Shown here one piece after another: positions 12,000 through 25,800 of a stretch of DNA of 64,000 bases (position 1 is the first letter of the stretch; each line of letters starts with the position of its first letter). The position numbers were made by a program, and so were the translations under genes. The DNA is from Centropus unirufus (taxonomy: Eukaryota; Chordata; Aves; Cuculiformes; Centropidae): contig VYZI01000002.1 in assembly GCA_013397695.1 (NCBI GenBank), positions 5,171,422-5,235,421 on the forward strand. The letters run 5' to 3'. The notes beneath the pieces are model-generated. The model was given only the letters and a program-made list of their open reading frames with translations, did not search any database and was not told the origin of the DNA.

Positions 12000-14900
12000 G
12001 AGCAGGGATGGGCTCATCACATCCACCTGAGCCTACCAAACCACCTCCCACAGTGTCTGGCCACCACACCACAATCTGCCCAGCCTGCCCAGACCTTCAT
12101 ACGCTGCTTCCCATGCCCTGCTGGTGGTTGCCTGGGTGCCTGGGTAGGACGGCAAAGCAGTGTGAGCAGTGACGAAGACACTTCAACACTCATTTCTGAC
12201 TCTCATAAAGCAACAACAGGTCTCACGGGGGATCTGCATCCTAACACGGTGGAGTGGAGACATCTGTTATGAGCTGTAATTAGTACTGAATCCCCAAAAG
12301 CTGTCATTCTCAGCTACTGGATAGCTGGCACTGAAAGGGGGGTGCTTTGTCCTTGCAGTACTAAGAGGATGGATAGTGGCTTTGGGTGTGCTGCAAAACC
12401 CAGGCAACTTCCTTTGGGATCACCCTAACCAGGGGTCATCAAAATTTAAGGGAGATAATATTAATTCAGAGCAGGTTGTTCTTGTTATTTAGTTGCTAAT
12501 CTCTGCAAAGAATGACAAGTATTTGGCTAGGCAGCTTAGCACCAGACATCCATGTGATGTTGTGGAAATGGATGTCTTGGAGACAAGAAATAGTGCGGTT
12601 TACACCACTAGGAGGGAGTTTAATGAACACAACAGAACTAAAAACAGATATTAAGAGATAGGGCTTCCCAAATTGCAGGGGGACCACTACTGCTCCTCAT
12701 GTCTCCTGCCAGGGATGACTGAACCTCTTAGTCACCGGCATACCAGGTAATTACTAGGCAAGCCCTCACCCCTGGATAACTCATATTAATGCAGAGGGCT
12801 ATGCAATCTATATTTTAGCTCTTTTGAAGTGTAGTGACTTTTTTTCATCCTAATGGTATGGTTAAAAGTGGGATGTCTTTGCCCCTGCGTGCCAAGAAGC
12901 TTTCAGTAGTGCTGAACAGGTAACTGGGGAAAGCACTTACAGCCAGCCCACCAAGTAATTCCTTCCCTGCACACAAAGAGGAAGTGTTTGTCACGTGCTG
13001 ACACACAGCATTTCAGAAAGTCAGAAGAATTTGTAAGATGGTGAGCAGACAATGAAAAGCTGTTTCCTCCAGGAACCTTATTGACTCATGAGTTTCCCCC
13101 TTATGAAAAGCCCTTATAACTTTGTCAACTGTATCTTCCCTGCCTCACTTCTGCAAGAAAGGGCGAGCAGTATGAAGCTGCATGCTGTTTTTCTTAGAGG
13201 AATTTTTCATTTAACTTAGCCACTGGGCTTTATAACACAGCCTGTCTCGGACAATGCATTAATAGTCTCATTCTACCAGCATGACAGAATGACAAAGAGC
13301 CCAGTATGTGCTGAAATATGCACTCCCCGTGCTAAGCCTGTAATCCCAGCTTTGACTTTAGTTTTTGTTTAAGTAATCAGGAAAAACCTAGTGAGAATGA
13401 ATAAGAAATTGCACACTTAATTTCATTTTCTGCTTGGCTCCCATCTTTGATCAGAGACTGAGAGGATGGGCTGAAGGAAGTACATGGCCTCCTCCCTTAG
13501 ATGATGTTACAAGCCAGTTGGTCATATACAGTAGCTACTATTGTAATTATTTTCTTGGTCATAACCACAAAATTCCTCCTGCCTTCCCTGTAATTTTCTC
13601 CAGAAGGACACCAAAAGCACAGATGCATTTCCCTTGCTGGGGCTGCTTCTGCTATTCTACTCCAGATCTACCCTGTCACCTGCTGTCACTTTTCCTCCGG
13701 CTTCAAACAGATCCTCAAGTTATGGCCCCAAAACGGGTGACCCAGCCATGAGACCTTGTTACAGAGGGTTTTCCGTCTCCTTGCCCACATCACCATCCCC
13801 ACCAATGGTCTCCTCTGCCACCATCCTCCAACCTAGGAGCCAGCCCTTGCTCATTTGTCTGTCACTCACCCTGAGTACGCTGCCACTGCTGCAGCTGTGA
13901 GCACGCGGTCAGGCTCCCATTCCTTTGGCAGAGCTTCAAAGAGTCGCCAGACTACAGCTGCCATTTCCAATTATTTGATTTTTGGAAGTTGTTTGCTGAC
14001 TTTTTAATGAGCTTGTGATGCTGATCACACAGTCCCCACCTTCTCTGACTCCGCAGGATGTCAGCAGACAGACGCAGGGTCACAGCGCCGGTGGTGGGTA
14101 ATCAGCATGTTTGTGAGACCCTCCAGCCAGCTCACAGCACCTCGACTGGGTGTGCTGGGACTGGGGTGATCTAATTACTGTAAGAATGAGAGAGATCATG
14201 TAGGAAGAAGGGTTAAAGGCTGAAAAGTGTACAGCTTTAGTGCAGAGGGGAGCAGAAAGGGCGGAAAAGGCAGACCCAAAGGACTGAGGGTTTGCAAAAT
14301 CTGAACACCCTTCTGCCTCAAGGACATTCGCTTTGCAAGGTAAGGAACTGCAACCAACACCAATCTGACAAGCAAGCTCGCCTTCAAAGTGCATATGAGC
14401 TTATCTCCCTGCTAAGGTCAACAGAAAATTCCCATTGATCTCATGAGGGCTTGGATTTTCAATTAATGCAAGGCTACTGGATTTTATGAGCAATTATGCA
14501 GCATTTGTAATTATTAATTTATCTCTCCTCTGACTTCTAGTTGACTTCTGAGAGGAGATAATATATTATATCACTGCTTAAGATGGAACATATACTTGTA
14601 CTTACTTTAAAGCACCATTCTCAGTGATAAAAGCCTGTGAATTGACATGCCGTACTCTTCTGGGCCAGTTTAAGAAGCAGCATGAAAATAATCTTATTGG
14701 ATGCTTTTATAAGTGAACTGCAAGTCCCAATGCTTGAACCTAGTTACCATATCATTTTACTTACTGCCAACTGAAAATATTGTCTTGTGTTAATATATAA
14801 CCCTAACACACTTTCCAAAGATAAGATGCTTAGAGTTGCTTTTTTTCCCGTTATTCAAAAAAAAAAAAAAGTTTTATGATCAAGATTCAAAGAGTCTACA

Positions 14901-15500
14901 CCTGCTGTTTCAAGAACCATGAAAAGTTGTGAAACTCCCTGGTGTGTCTCAACAAGTTGCTTTAACAGTGCTGTTGAGCATTCAAAAATTCACTGCTCAT
15001 CTCTTCCTCCCATTCTCGTTTAAACCCATACACAGAATGTCTATTAAACTCAACTGAGTCAAAATTTCTGCTTCTGCTTTCAAGGTTACAGAAATCACTA
15101 GGCGTTACAATGAAGTACACACTGTTCTAGCATGGAAAGATGCAGACAGAGCAACAAGTGAAAAACATTTTCTTCTCCTCTGCAACACATTACTTGGTGC
15201 CAGCTACAGAAATAAAGGAGGCACAGAGACTTCATGGAAATCAGTGTTGCCCCAGAAGCAAGATGGCTAGAAGTTTATTAGAATATGTAATATTTTTAAA
15301 GTTGAAGCATGAGTACTGTCAAAGGCCAAAGAGATAATTGAGGTAGCAGCAAAGCACAAAGGCATTCCTCCCCCCATATGTGGTAGCCATGAAGGCTGGA
15401 GGTTGGCAGGAAGGGAGGTGCAGGCTTGGGACAGGGGGAGGAGACAGAGGGAATGGCATGTGCTGGTGATAAGCCAAGCAATGAGTTACATTGGCAGCGC
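12000..15500. other. Mostly unique noncoding sequence
   Basis: Apart from the repeat core at 14,414 and a 14-base A-run at 14,857-14,870, nothing is supported. A short exon-like start lies at 13,870-13,964 (minus strand) and is discussed as a finding only. Confidence 0.5.
14414..14460. repeat. Degenerate 'CCCATTGACTTCAATGGG'-type palindromic repeat core
   Basis: 'aaggtcaacagaaaattccc' followed by 'attgatctcatgagggcttg' and 'gatttt' matches a two-unit version of the core (gaagtcaatgg-aaa-ctcccattgacttcaatgggctttggat) with several substitutions. It is the same motif class as the pieces at 7,770, 28,935, 37,764 and 58,691. Confidence 0.4.
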
Positions 15501-15559
15501 AGTTGGCACTGCTGTTAAGTTGATCCAAGGAGTGATGAAGATCAATAAACAGCATGCCA

Positions 15560-15770
15560 GGAGCCTGTGAGATGATGTTCAGATAAGAGTTGGAGCCAGG
15601 GCCGTGTCATGGGCTCTGTGAACATGGACAAGGTTTTGGCAGCAGTGTTCTGGACCAGTTCAAGGAACCTGTGAGAAATGGAAAAGCTGAGTAAATCGTC
15701 TGCAGCAATCAAGAGGAGTAGGAGCATCAGCCAGATCTTGATTGCAAGCAAAAGGAGAGGGACCACTCTC
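15560..15770 (-). mobile_element. Possible L2/CR1-clade LINE reverse-transcriptase relic
   Basis: In the minus-strand ORF, residues FLELVQNTAAKTL resemble the L-LVQNAAARLL signature that follows the RT palm in L2- and CR1-clade LINEs. Downstream residues EPMTRPWLQLLSEHHL fit only loosely to the family's -HITPVL-LHWLP segment. The stretch precedes a MIR remnant by about 200 bp. Neither end is defined and no nucleotide-level consensus was recognised. It could be a chance match to a low-complexity leucine-rich frame. Confidence 0.35.
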
Positions 15771-15939
15771 CAAGATCACTTGGAGAAAGCCTCATCAGCC
15801 TTGAAGTAGTCACCCAAATGTACGGGAAGAGAGGTGGTTAGGGCATGAGAAACTGAAAAGGAGATGGCTATTTATCCATATCAAATCCTGGTTTCTCTGC
15901 AGCGTTTTTCATACAAGTATTAGTCACTACAGAAACATG

Positions 15940-16075
15940 AACCATTACCCCTTTTTTTTATAGATGGGACCATTGTGCATATAAAGATGAAACCATTTCC
16001 CAAAGTTACACAACAGGTCAGTGGCAGAGCTGACAAATGAACTCAAGAATTCCACATTCTAGTCCAGGATTTGAA
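15940..16075 (-). repeat. MIR-type SINE remnant
   Basis: On the plus strand this reads as the complement of the MIR core. 'attaccccttttttttatag' sits where MIR has 'ttatccccattttacag'. It is followed by 'gatgaaaccatttcccaaag', 'ttacacaacaggtcagtggc' and 'agagctgacaaatgaactca', matching the MIR order of gaaactgagg, cttgcccaaggtcacac, agctagtaagtggcagagc and gattcgaaccc. This is the clearest of the MIR-like pieces in the window. It is a tRNA-derived SINE relic with no function implied. Confidence 0.7.
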
Positions 16076-19000
16076 TTATTTTCTCCAGTTATAAACAGTT
16101 TAATAGAGGAAAAAACTGCAAGTTTCTTGTAATTGTGCAAAAATCATCCATACGCTCGTCTTTAACTGACAAGCCCTTTGCCTACCTTCTGCCTATGCTT
16201 GTTATTCACTGGTGAACATCTATGGTGTGAGGAATCAATACTACAGTATGACTTTCCTTGATACTCTGTTTGGGTACCAAGATCCTTGAAAAGCTAATAG
16301 CTAAAAAAGAATGTACCTTCCCTGAGTACATCTGAATTAAATCTGCATTCTGCACAGGTGCTTTTGAGGACTAATCAAAAAGCACGTATAGTTGTGAGTC
16401 ACTCAATATCCAACATTTGAGATGCCTATCTTGCTATGTTTAGACTATTAGACTGAAAGATGAAGACTAAGGAAGGGGCTGTTAATGCACTGTAATGGGG
16501 GAAAACGAAAGTGGTTGGCAATCACTTTAAAACACACAGAGATTTTTCTCGTATCATGCTGGAGTGTGCAGGCTCTTGAGCAATAGCCATACCCTGTAAA
16601 TGCCCACTCCAAAAGGATGCACCTTGAAACTATGAATTCACCTGTGCTGTGCTAGAAAGCAGTTATATGGGAAAAAAAAGTTACTAGATAATCACACAGC
16701 AAGCGAAAGAGCAGACCATGTAAACACAGCTACCTCATGCCATATGAAATGCTCTAGAGAGTCCTTCATACCATCCCAGCTGCTTCTCTGTGAATACGAA
16801 GCTTCTTTCATGGATTCCTTGTTTTCCGTGTGTACAATGGTTTGCATCACACCTGGCACTTTAAAGGTCTGATCCAAAGCCCGCAGACTTCATCCCAAAG
16901 TCCTGAATTAGGGTCAAGATGGGCACATTCATACATTCCCTCTCTGCTTCACCCTGAATTTCATGCATACTCTGCCCTCCAGCCAGCTCAGAAATCACAA
17001 ACTTCTGCCTGTAACATTAATATTTTGTCCACAGAAGGAATATGATCCATCTTCATTGTCTCCCCAGAAAAAGTTTTGATACTTCCATTTTTTCTACAAA
17101 CAAAATCAACATATAATTTATGATTGTGAGCAAAGTGATTTTATGGTATTTCTCTTTGTTTGACAGAATGATTGGAATAAAATTACATTCTGCTGACAAA
17201 AAAAATGTGATGAAATGTCATTTGTGAACATTATGAACAAAAGAGTTTGACAAAATGCAGTTTGCCAATGGGGTATAGTAAAGGTTTTAACAAAATGAAT
17301 TCTGTCTGTCTGCTATTTGTCTTAGAGATGACATGTGAAGTTTTTAAAAATCTACCATGTCAAAATAAAAAGTAAAAATTTCACCTAAAAAGGAATAAAC
17401 ACTGCCTTTGCAGGAGCTGTTCCTTCCAGCGTTTTAAGCCATATTGCTCGAGGTTAATTCTGGTTTTCTGGAACTCTGTAAATTCTTATAAAGATATGCC
17501 TCATTCACATACATATATGTTTTGGTACACTTCTATTTTACCCATCATCATTAATTAACAGCCCTAGGCTTTCACATTTCCTGAAGTTTTGGTCAAACCT
17601 TTAATAAGATAGAACTTTATGATTTTCAGGCATACTAGACATGTTTAAACATAACAGTGTTTGTCCTTGGAAGGCAGCAAGACTTTGACAGGAGCATGAG
17701 TACTCACATAATTTAATTCCTTCATTGTCTAAGCAACAGTTTGACAACATCTGGAAAACGGTGGAAAGCTATTTTTTCTTTGAACTTTGAGTTCTGACAT
17801 TTTTATATGGACACGAGCTCATATGAGGATGGACAGAAAAGGAGGGGAATCTCTCTTTGGTGGGCTCAAGTGAATGAGCTTAGACAAGGCTGATTTACCC
17901 TTGGTCGCACAGGGCCTTTAGGTTAAAAGAAATTTGATGGCTCTACGGGGAGTGGGATATAAAAGCACAAAGCCCAGAACAAAGGGAATAGAGTTAAATA
18001 TAGGAAGAAGTCACCATCATGAAATGATTGAGCACAGAGCAAAAAAATGAGCCACTGAGAAAGGTTAAAGTGCAAAAGAAAAAGAACAAAATAAAAGGTT
18101 GAACAAAATAAGCATCAACACATTAACAAGAAATTGAAGAAAAAAATTGCAGCATAAATGGAACCAGCTGCATTGTATCCTTCCCTTCTTGATGGATTGG
18201 TCACTAGGCCTAAAGGCTGCAACTCAGACCAGTACAAGTGACTGCTTCTGGACAGGATGACTGGGAAAAAAGGTGAGTTTCTTTACGGAGCCAGTGTGGC
18301 AGACTGGCTCTAGGAACAGACTTGGCCGGGCTGGTCCCTGGGCTCTGCCAACAAGGCCGCCAGTGCTCTCAGGGCTCCAGCAGGTTGTGACAGAAGTTGT
18401 CATTCCCTCCAGACAGAAAAACATTATAATCCCACCAGCACTGGAGAAATTCAGTCTGATCTTGTGTTGTGCTTTGAGGGATACTGTTCCCAGTATCTGG
18501 GAAAAAAAAAAGAAACACAGTGGGAGTTTGGCCATATCCCACCATACATCACTTAGCTAGGGTGTGGAGCACCCATACATCCATCAAATCCCCCTTTGGC
18601 TGAGGAGGTAAAGCAACAATATGAAAAAGTTCCTTTCAAGCATGCACAAGTCTGAGATTTTTAAATCACCGGTGTTTCACACAATCGGGATTACAGGCTT
18701 GAGTCCTGATCTTTAATGTCAGTGGGCCAAAAATCACTATGAGCTTGGGGCCACTAAAGATCTTGTCAGACTTGTTTCTTGCCCCCCAAGGCTGTGTAAA
18801 TGATGCTTAGCTCAACTCTGCATGGGTTAAAAGTCTGGATGAGACCCATCCCTGTACGGATTGGCCAGTTCCTATAAAAATATTAACAGAAAGGCAAACA
18901 TATAAATTTACATTCATCAGTAAATGCTTCTTAGAGCTAAAAATACGATTAATTGCACTGCTTGCACTAAGGTTTTTGTTCTTTTCTCTCCTCCCTCTTC

Positions 19001-19585
19001 CCCCCTGCTGGTGAGAGAGAAGAGAGCCAATGTAGCAAATGTTTTTTCCCCTGATTTTTCCCTTACAAAAGAATAAATGAGATGAAAAGGTAAGAAATGT
19101 TCAAACATAATCAACACACACATACATTCTAAAGAAAATAGCAAATTAAATGCAAAACCTATGCTAATGCATCATCCACGTTGAGATTTTAATTGCAAAA
19201 AGTCAGGAAATGTAAAGTTATGGTTCTCACAGTAATCATCACTCAGCCCCTTGAACACAGTTAAGATTTGTATTCCAGGCAGTGTGCAGCATTAACTCGA
19301 ACACCAGTGTATATATGTGTTCTCTGTCTTTTATTACAGTTGCTGGGGGAACCATAATTCTGCATTTGCTGACTTTTGCTCAATTAATTTTTTTCCACTT
19401 ATTGCTGTGCTATGAGGTTCTTGCATTTAATTTCACTGTATTAAAAAAATCAAAACATGTAAAATAACCAGAAGAAACTGGAACTTTCCCTTGCGCATTA
19501 AAATTAGGAGATAATCCATTTGTCCATACATTCCAACGTTCATGTAGGACCATACAATCATTTTAGAGCAAAGGTACATGAATTA
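16076..19585. other. Unique AT-rich noncoding sequence
   Basis: No recognisable repeats, exons or RNA genes. Overlapping ORFs at 18,224-18,560 on both strands have no family features. Confidence 0.55.
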
Positions 19586-19640
19586 AAATAGTAATAGTAG
19601 TAATAATTAATAATATTAATAGTAATAACAACAATAAATG
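19586..19640. repeat. Imperfect trinucleotide-type simple repeat (TAA/TAG)
   Basis: An A+T-rich run of taa, tag, aat and aac units (agtaatagtagtaataatta and onward) forms an impure microsatellite. There is no sign of a mobile-element tail beside it. Confidence 0.7.
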
Positions 19641-19760
19641 CTAACACCTGGAGCTTCGCTTCATTGTGAAGTGGGAACAAAAAGATCAGGGAGTTGGTAT
19701 GCTGTGGACAAGGGATTTTTTCAACTGTCATAAGGATACTTATATTGCACTTCTTTGCAG

Positions 19761-19847
19761 TGAAGGCAATGCTGACCGTTCCATCCTAGGGATGAGTAGT
19801 GAGTTTGTTCCCACCCAAGCTAGTCTCAGAAGGATTTCACCAAAAAG
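19761..19847 (+). CDS. Weak candidate internal coding exon, gene unidentified
   Basis: A pyrimidine-rich acceptor (atattgcacttctttgcag) is followed by an 87-nt segment ending at a donor (AAAAAG then gtaaaa). The open frame has equal phases (2 and 2) and reads EGNADRSILGMSSEFV then PTQASLRRISPK. A second donor-like GTGAGT lies inside it at 19,799-19,804. The peptide is not recognised. Length and symmetry fit an exon, but this is the level of evidence chance can produce. Confidence 0.18.
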
Positions 19848-22800
19848 GTAAAATTTGTGCCCCCACAACCTGCTCAGCACTTCATTACCTCTGAGGATAA
19901 TTTTGTCTGTAATCCTCGAACATGTTTGCAGTGGGATATACCTTCCTGGAGCTCTGCCTGGCTGACCCACAGAAGCAGCCATAAAATTAATTAATTCTAG
20001 TAACCTGAAAAATGAGCTGAAAAACAATGCTTAGAATAAGTATTTTCCTACTGTGAAACAAAGGAGTCATCAATCTCAACATCACTTCTTATGCATATTT
20101 GAAAGCACGCCTGCACACTAAGTAAACCTCACTAGCATTAATGATCGTCTTCATGGTAACAGAACCTTGTAAAACTGCAACCTGTCCTTACGCACCTCTT
20201 GTCTTCCTCTGGATAAAAGTTTGGCTCCTGCAAGGATGCATTGGATTCTCCAAGGTCCAAAGGATATGAAGATAAATACAAGCCTACTCAGAAACTAAAT
20301 AACCAATCATTTGGGCAAATCCTGCTAATCCCACTTTTCTGTGATTGCTCATATGCATATAAAATCTATTCCTAGGAAAAGCTATCCCACAGAAGCCACC
20401 TTTCTCACACAAACTGTCAAACCCAGGCTTTCTTTTTGCTTGTGGCAGTGGATCTGCAGGTCGGCCAAACTCGTTAACTCCATCCAGAGCAGCCCTCACC
20501 CAGGAGCTGCATACGCAGCTGTGTGTCTAAAGCTGAGACGATATCAGCATTGTCATTGATAAATCTAGCGCCTTTATTCATAAAATTATTCTATATTTTA
20601 CAGAATTATGTTAGCTACAGTGAAAATGGGAAATAAGGGTGCCTTCTTCCCTCTATAAGTTTCTTATGAACTATCTTCTCGCCATAGAAAAAGTGGGGTT
20701 TGAGATGTGAGATCAGCGTAGCCACAGGTGAGCCATGGCTTCTAACTTTAAAAATGCAACCAGGCTTACATGTAGCTCAGGAGGCAGAAAAAATAACAAG
20801 GACCACAGAGGTGAGAGATGGGTGATGAGGGCGTGTGCAAAGTGATTGTTCAGTTTGCATTGCCTCAGGAGGAGGCAAATGCAAGGGGATGCAATGGAAA
20901 AGCAATGAATGAACAAGAGAGGGCAGTGACCAAGTTCTGATTTATCTACTGAGGACACCAGATGATTTTTCCCCCAACGCATATGGAAGTCACTGGTCTC
21001 TAACAGTGAGATCATGGGCCACTTACCAGAACTGGTCCATAGAAAGGTCCCCCAAAAGATGAGATATATAAGTAATAAAGACATTAATAGGGGAAAATAT
21101 ATAGGGGACACTAACCAGGTCTTTCAGCAATCCCTTTATGAATATATCTTACTACTGGTCTTATCTATTTTTATAAAAGGATCAGGATCACGTACCATAT
21201 ACCCATGGTAGAGGAAAGTTATTCTGAAACTAGCCAACTTCTGCTTCAGAATTCACTTTTAAAATCTAACAATTCAAGAAGAAACAAAAGCATGACAGAG
21301 ACAGATACCAAAGGACAAAGTTATTTTAAGAACACAATTTTAATCAGTGCAGTACCAGCATTTAAATCTCTTGCTGTACTGACATCAGTAGGGGGAAAAA
21401 AAAATTAATTAAAAACAAGGAGACCAGAGGGAGTAGGCTGTTTTGGAAATGAATCCACACCTGTGTCACCTTAATATAGGATTTCTGCAATTTACCCTCA
21501 GTATGGAAATTGGTGGGGGGAGCAAGAGCTGTCAGCTGGCTTGTTAGGAGCAGCTTCACAGCCAAAGCATGACACCTCTGCTCTGTGAGGTATAATGGCT
21601 AGCAACTGATTTCCATCTGACTCCCTGTGTTAGGGACTCAGCAAATGAGTCACCGCGGTTCTAATTTTCACGTGTGCAGTTTTAATTTCCACATGAGCCC
21701 ATGTTGTCCAGATTACTGAGGAGAGAAGATAAATGAAATCACAAGCGCTTGTGTTCCCAAAGCGATTTACTTTAAAAATAGGGCAGCAAAGAAACAGAAA
21801 AGGGAGAGCAAACAAGTGTCACCACTTACCAGATATGGGTGACATGTATCACGTTACACTCCCTCATCACCCAGGGCCAGGAACCCAACTCTTCCAAAGT
21901 GCACTAATCTCTTTGCTGTGTGTCCCCAGCATTTCCCTGTCCAAGAGATAGATAACATCCCAGGCCTTGCCTCCCAATAGAGGCAGAGACATGGGCAGGC
22001 AATATGCTAGGACCAGCCCCTGGCTTGCCAGGTAGGGAAAAATTCCTTCAAGAGCATTCCCCATCCCAAACCAGTCCCCTGTTTCCCATCAGCTCCTGGA
22101 GAGGGAGGAGCCAACAGCTGGGCTAGGTGGATCCAGTAGAATCATTTGGACATTGAACCTACAAAAGGGACAACACAGCGTAGAAAGCTCGGGAGATGGC
22201 AATCATTGACTTTGCTACAGTGTGTGCTTGTGTTTCCAATTTAGCTATGCAGATCAGGACAGCATTTGGGTGAAGTTTTAGAACTGTATTTGCCTAAAAC
22301 TCTGCCTCTCAACAAGACAGAAATTACTGTGAAGCTTGAGGACATTTATCCTTGTCAGACGTTGTTTCTGGTTTCTCATTGCTAAAAGTTGTTAGGAAAT
22401 AAATTCCTTATTCTTGGCCCATTACTCTGTAGTAAAAGTTTGGAGATGTGAGTGTTGGTGTTTTGGAGAAACTGGATTTCAAAGCAATGCTGAAAAAAAC
22501 CCTGAAGTTTTCTAAACTTTTCAAATGTTTTCTTACACACTTCAAAATTAAACATTTCTTTATAAAATCCTTCTGAGACATTTACCCATTTCTGAATGGC
22601 TTGAACAAACCACAACTGAAGTAAAAAGTTGCACTTTAGATTAAAAAAAAATAAATATTAAAACAAAACCTATTTTTCCATTCAGTTTCTCAGCAGGGCC
22701 ATCACTCAAACCTGGAATATGGCGATTTTTTCTCCAGGGCATAAAAGAACTGAGCTGTATCCACTAGAAGCAAGGTAACAAAGTAAAACCATTTCTGAGT

Positions 22801-25800
22801 GAAACAATCTATGACGGTAGAAGCATAGTTTAAGCCTTAAAAACTCCTGCCAGCAGAGCTGTTTTACTTGGAGTCCTCCCTGGTACATTGCAGACTGGGA
22901 AGCACTTTGCATCCCCCAGAACAAGTAGGTGATGGGCTGTGCTGGACACGTATCAACGTGTGAGCAGCGAGGTGAACCTCTGCTGCAGGTGATGGGAATA
23001 AAGTGTCTACACAGGGTTTGTCTGCAGTGCTCCTGGGCTTGAAGGCTTCTGCTGCCTAGGTGGATAACAGTACTCAAGCAGCAAGGACAAGGGGTTTTCT
23101 CAGCTCACCAGGAAGTTGTCTTCCTGGAGAGATGGAATCATCTACAAACAGAACCCAGGATCCATTGACAAAATATTCTTGCACAGACCGGCTCGAAGTT
23201 CTGGTGGAGAATTGGTGGCATTTACGTGTTTGCAGAAATTTTGGTGTGATTATTGTAACTGGCCTCCTTGCTGCCAAGCACAATATTGCTGCAGCCAATA
23301 ACAATATTCAGTCAGTTTTTAACAGAGGTCATGATCACTTCCAGCATGAGTGTGTCTTCACAACACCTTTGGAAGATGAGGGAGAGGTGTATGGAGCAAA
23401 GCTAAGTCAGTGTGTGGAGGCCACCAAAGCAGCCTGAGTAAGGGCTGCATTCAAGGAGCTCCTGGCTCGCTGCCTTGTTGCCTGACAGTGTTGATGCCCC
23501 TGGTGAATGGGAGGGCAAGCCCCCCAAACAAATACACATTACGTGTATTTTGCCACATAAATGCTTTTGTAAAACAAGAGAAACTTCTACCTACCCTGAT
23601 TAGAGATATGATGAACTTGTGCTTGACACTTCCTTTTGCCCAATTTTGTTCAAGTTGACAGCTTCTTTGGAGGTTGCTTGAATACTTATCCATCTTGTAT
23701 CTAGCACTTTTTACAGGTGTGTAAACCAAGGATTGGCAGGAGACAGCAATTATTAGAAGTTTTTGGCTCTTATATAGAGTCAAAGAGGAGAGATTGTGTT
23801 TTTCCATCATTCACCATCCCTCTATCCCAGTTCACCTCCACAGCCTGCTCCTTGGCACTGCCAGAGCTGCAGTGGCTGCCAGGGGATGGCCTCTGAAGCT
23901 GTAAACCACGTGCGCTGTCTCGCATACAGACCTGTGCAAATACCAGGATAGGAAAAAAAAAGTCAGAAGAGTACCCTTACTGCAAAAGTACTTGAAGCAA
24001 CTGGAAGCTGAAGGGGAAAGATCTTATGCTTTTGCCAGCATTATTTACAATTCACAGGCACCTGGCTGGCTGTTACCAATCTGGCTGCTTTTATGCTAAC
24101 TTCTGCTAAATTATCCACCGGGTGCCAGATAACACCAGAGATTTCACATGCCATTTGGACAGAGGAGGCTCAAAAGTCGGCTGGCAGAGCTGATGAAAAG
24201 CAAATCACTGAGTCAGTTTACTACCAAAGAGCTCTATTAAGTGACTGTAATGCAGTTCATAGCCCTGGAGTAGTCCCTTTCCCTCACTAATCTAATGGAA
24301 GTATTGACAAGGATCATTTAAACAGCTTCCCTTAAAGGTTACCACTATTTGTCAGGGACTCTCTGAGCTCCTGACACATGTGCAGTGCTCATTCAGATCC
24401 CAGACTCGTCCGTCCTCACTGCGGAGCTACAATTCCAGACAGCACTGACTTCTCTCTTCTCTGCACAAGGCCATACTACAGCCAGGTGCTGGGCATCTCC
24501 ATCTCCTTAACATCTGCTAGGGATTAAAGACAGACAGCCCAAGCCTATCCTGAGGGCTGAACAAGTGAGCAGAACATGGTTGTTCAACTGCAGTACCTTG
24601 CTGCTACATAGCAGTTTATGTGCGTAAAGCCTACACAGCCCTTTGTAGTGGTCAGTGGACACATTCCCCTAACGACTGCACCGTATCACAGTTGTAGTTT
24701 TGTGTCCTTGATCATTAAGTACAACCACAGATTCATATTACATCTTTTATGCTAAAAAAAGAAAATTCGCTAGTCCCTCAGGCATCATCTCTGAGTTTTA
24801 ACAAGCAAGAAATAGCCTCAGGATTTTAAACACGTGAATCTTTCCAGCTAAAATGTTTGCTTTTCATCCTCCTTCCTTTTCCGTTTTATAATGATGGCTT
24901 GAATTGTCCAAATCTCACTGCCTCTTTGGCATCTCTGTCCAGAAAATGAAGGAAACTCCCAGCAACAAAGACCTCCCGATGCAGATGAAAGGTAAGATAG
25001 AAGGAGCTAATGCAGCCAATGGGCATTTTAAAAACCTATCTGCACTTAAAATTTTAAATTTAAAAATTTTAATTTTAAATGTTAGAGAAACATTTTTTAA
25101 AGCATAGATTGATCTTGGTCTATTAAAATAGTTCAAACTATAAAAAAAAAAAAAAACTGTTTATATTCTACTTAGCTTCATGCCTCACTTCACAGATACA
25201 AGCAGAAGCTCCAAAGTGATGGAGGTCACTTGTTGAGATAGCCTCACTGTGAGAGAAGATCAAACGACCAGATGGGATGTAATACCCAAGAAAGAGGGAG
25301 GAGACTGGGAGGGAGGTAGCAAGGGAAGGACTCACTCCAGCCTTTCACCATCACTCCATGATCTCCAGTGCAAATGTGATTTGAATAACTTCTTCCTCTG
25401 GGCAGAAAGAAGACAAATTTTCCCAGTGCTTGAAGGTGCTTGCTGCAGGACCTCTAAAGCCATAGTGTACTGGAGCTTGCTCACTCTTTCCCCAAACCAG
25501 GTATCATCTACCTACTCCTGCCTAGCTCTGGAGCCTGCTTCTACAGTCCCGGGTTCACATGTAACCCTGTGGTGGAGCTTCGCTGGGGTCATGGTGTTCA
25601 GTGTCTCCATCTAGTGGTCAAGTAAATAAAATTAATGTACAAGAATAAACAGTTGGAAACATTTGTGGAGAATGTATGACATTATCAGGAAAAGGACAGA
25701 CAGCCTCGGCAGTAGGGGAAACGCAGGGAAATCAAAAGGTAAAGTCCACAATAGCTGCTTGTTGGGACCAGATGGTTTTTACTCAAAAACCATAATCTAT

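Noticed and set aside
21027..21830. Two strong minus-strand donor-like sites (CTG/gtaagtgg) at about 21,027 and 21,829
   Set aside because: Neither has a convincing acceptor upstream.
23060..23437. 125-codon plus-strand ORF
   Set aside because: No domain, signal or family resemblance. The opposite strand is also open over much of it, and length alone is not convincing in 64 kb. No splice or promoter context was seen.
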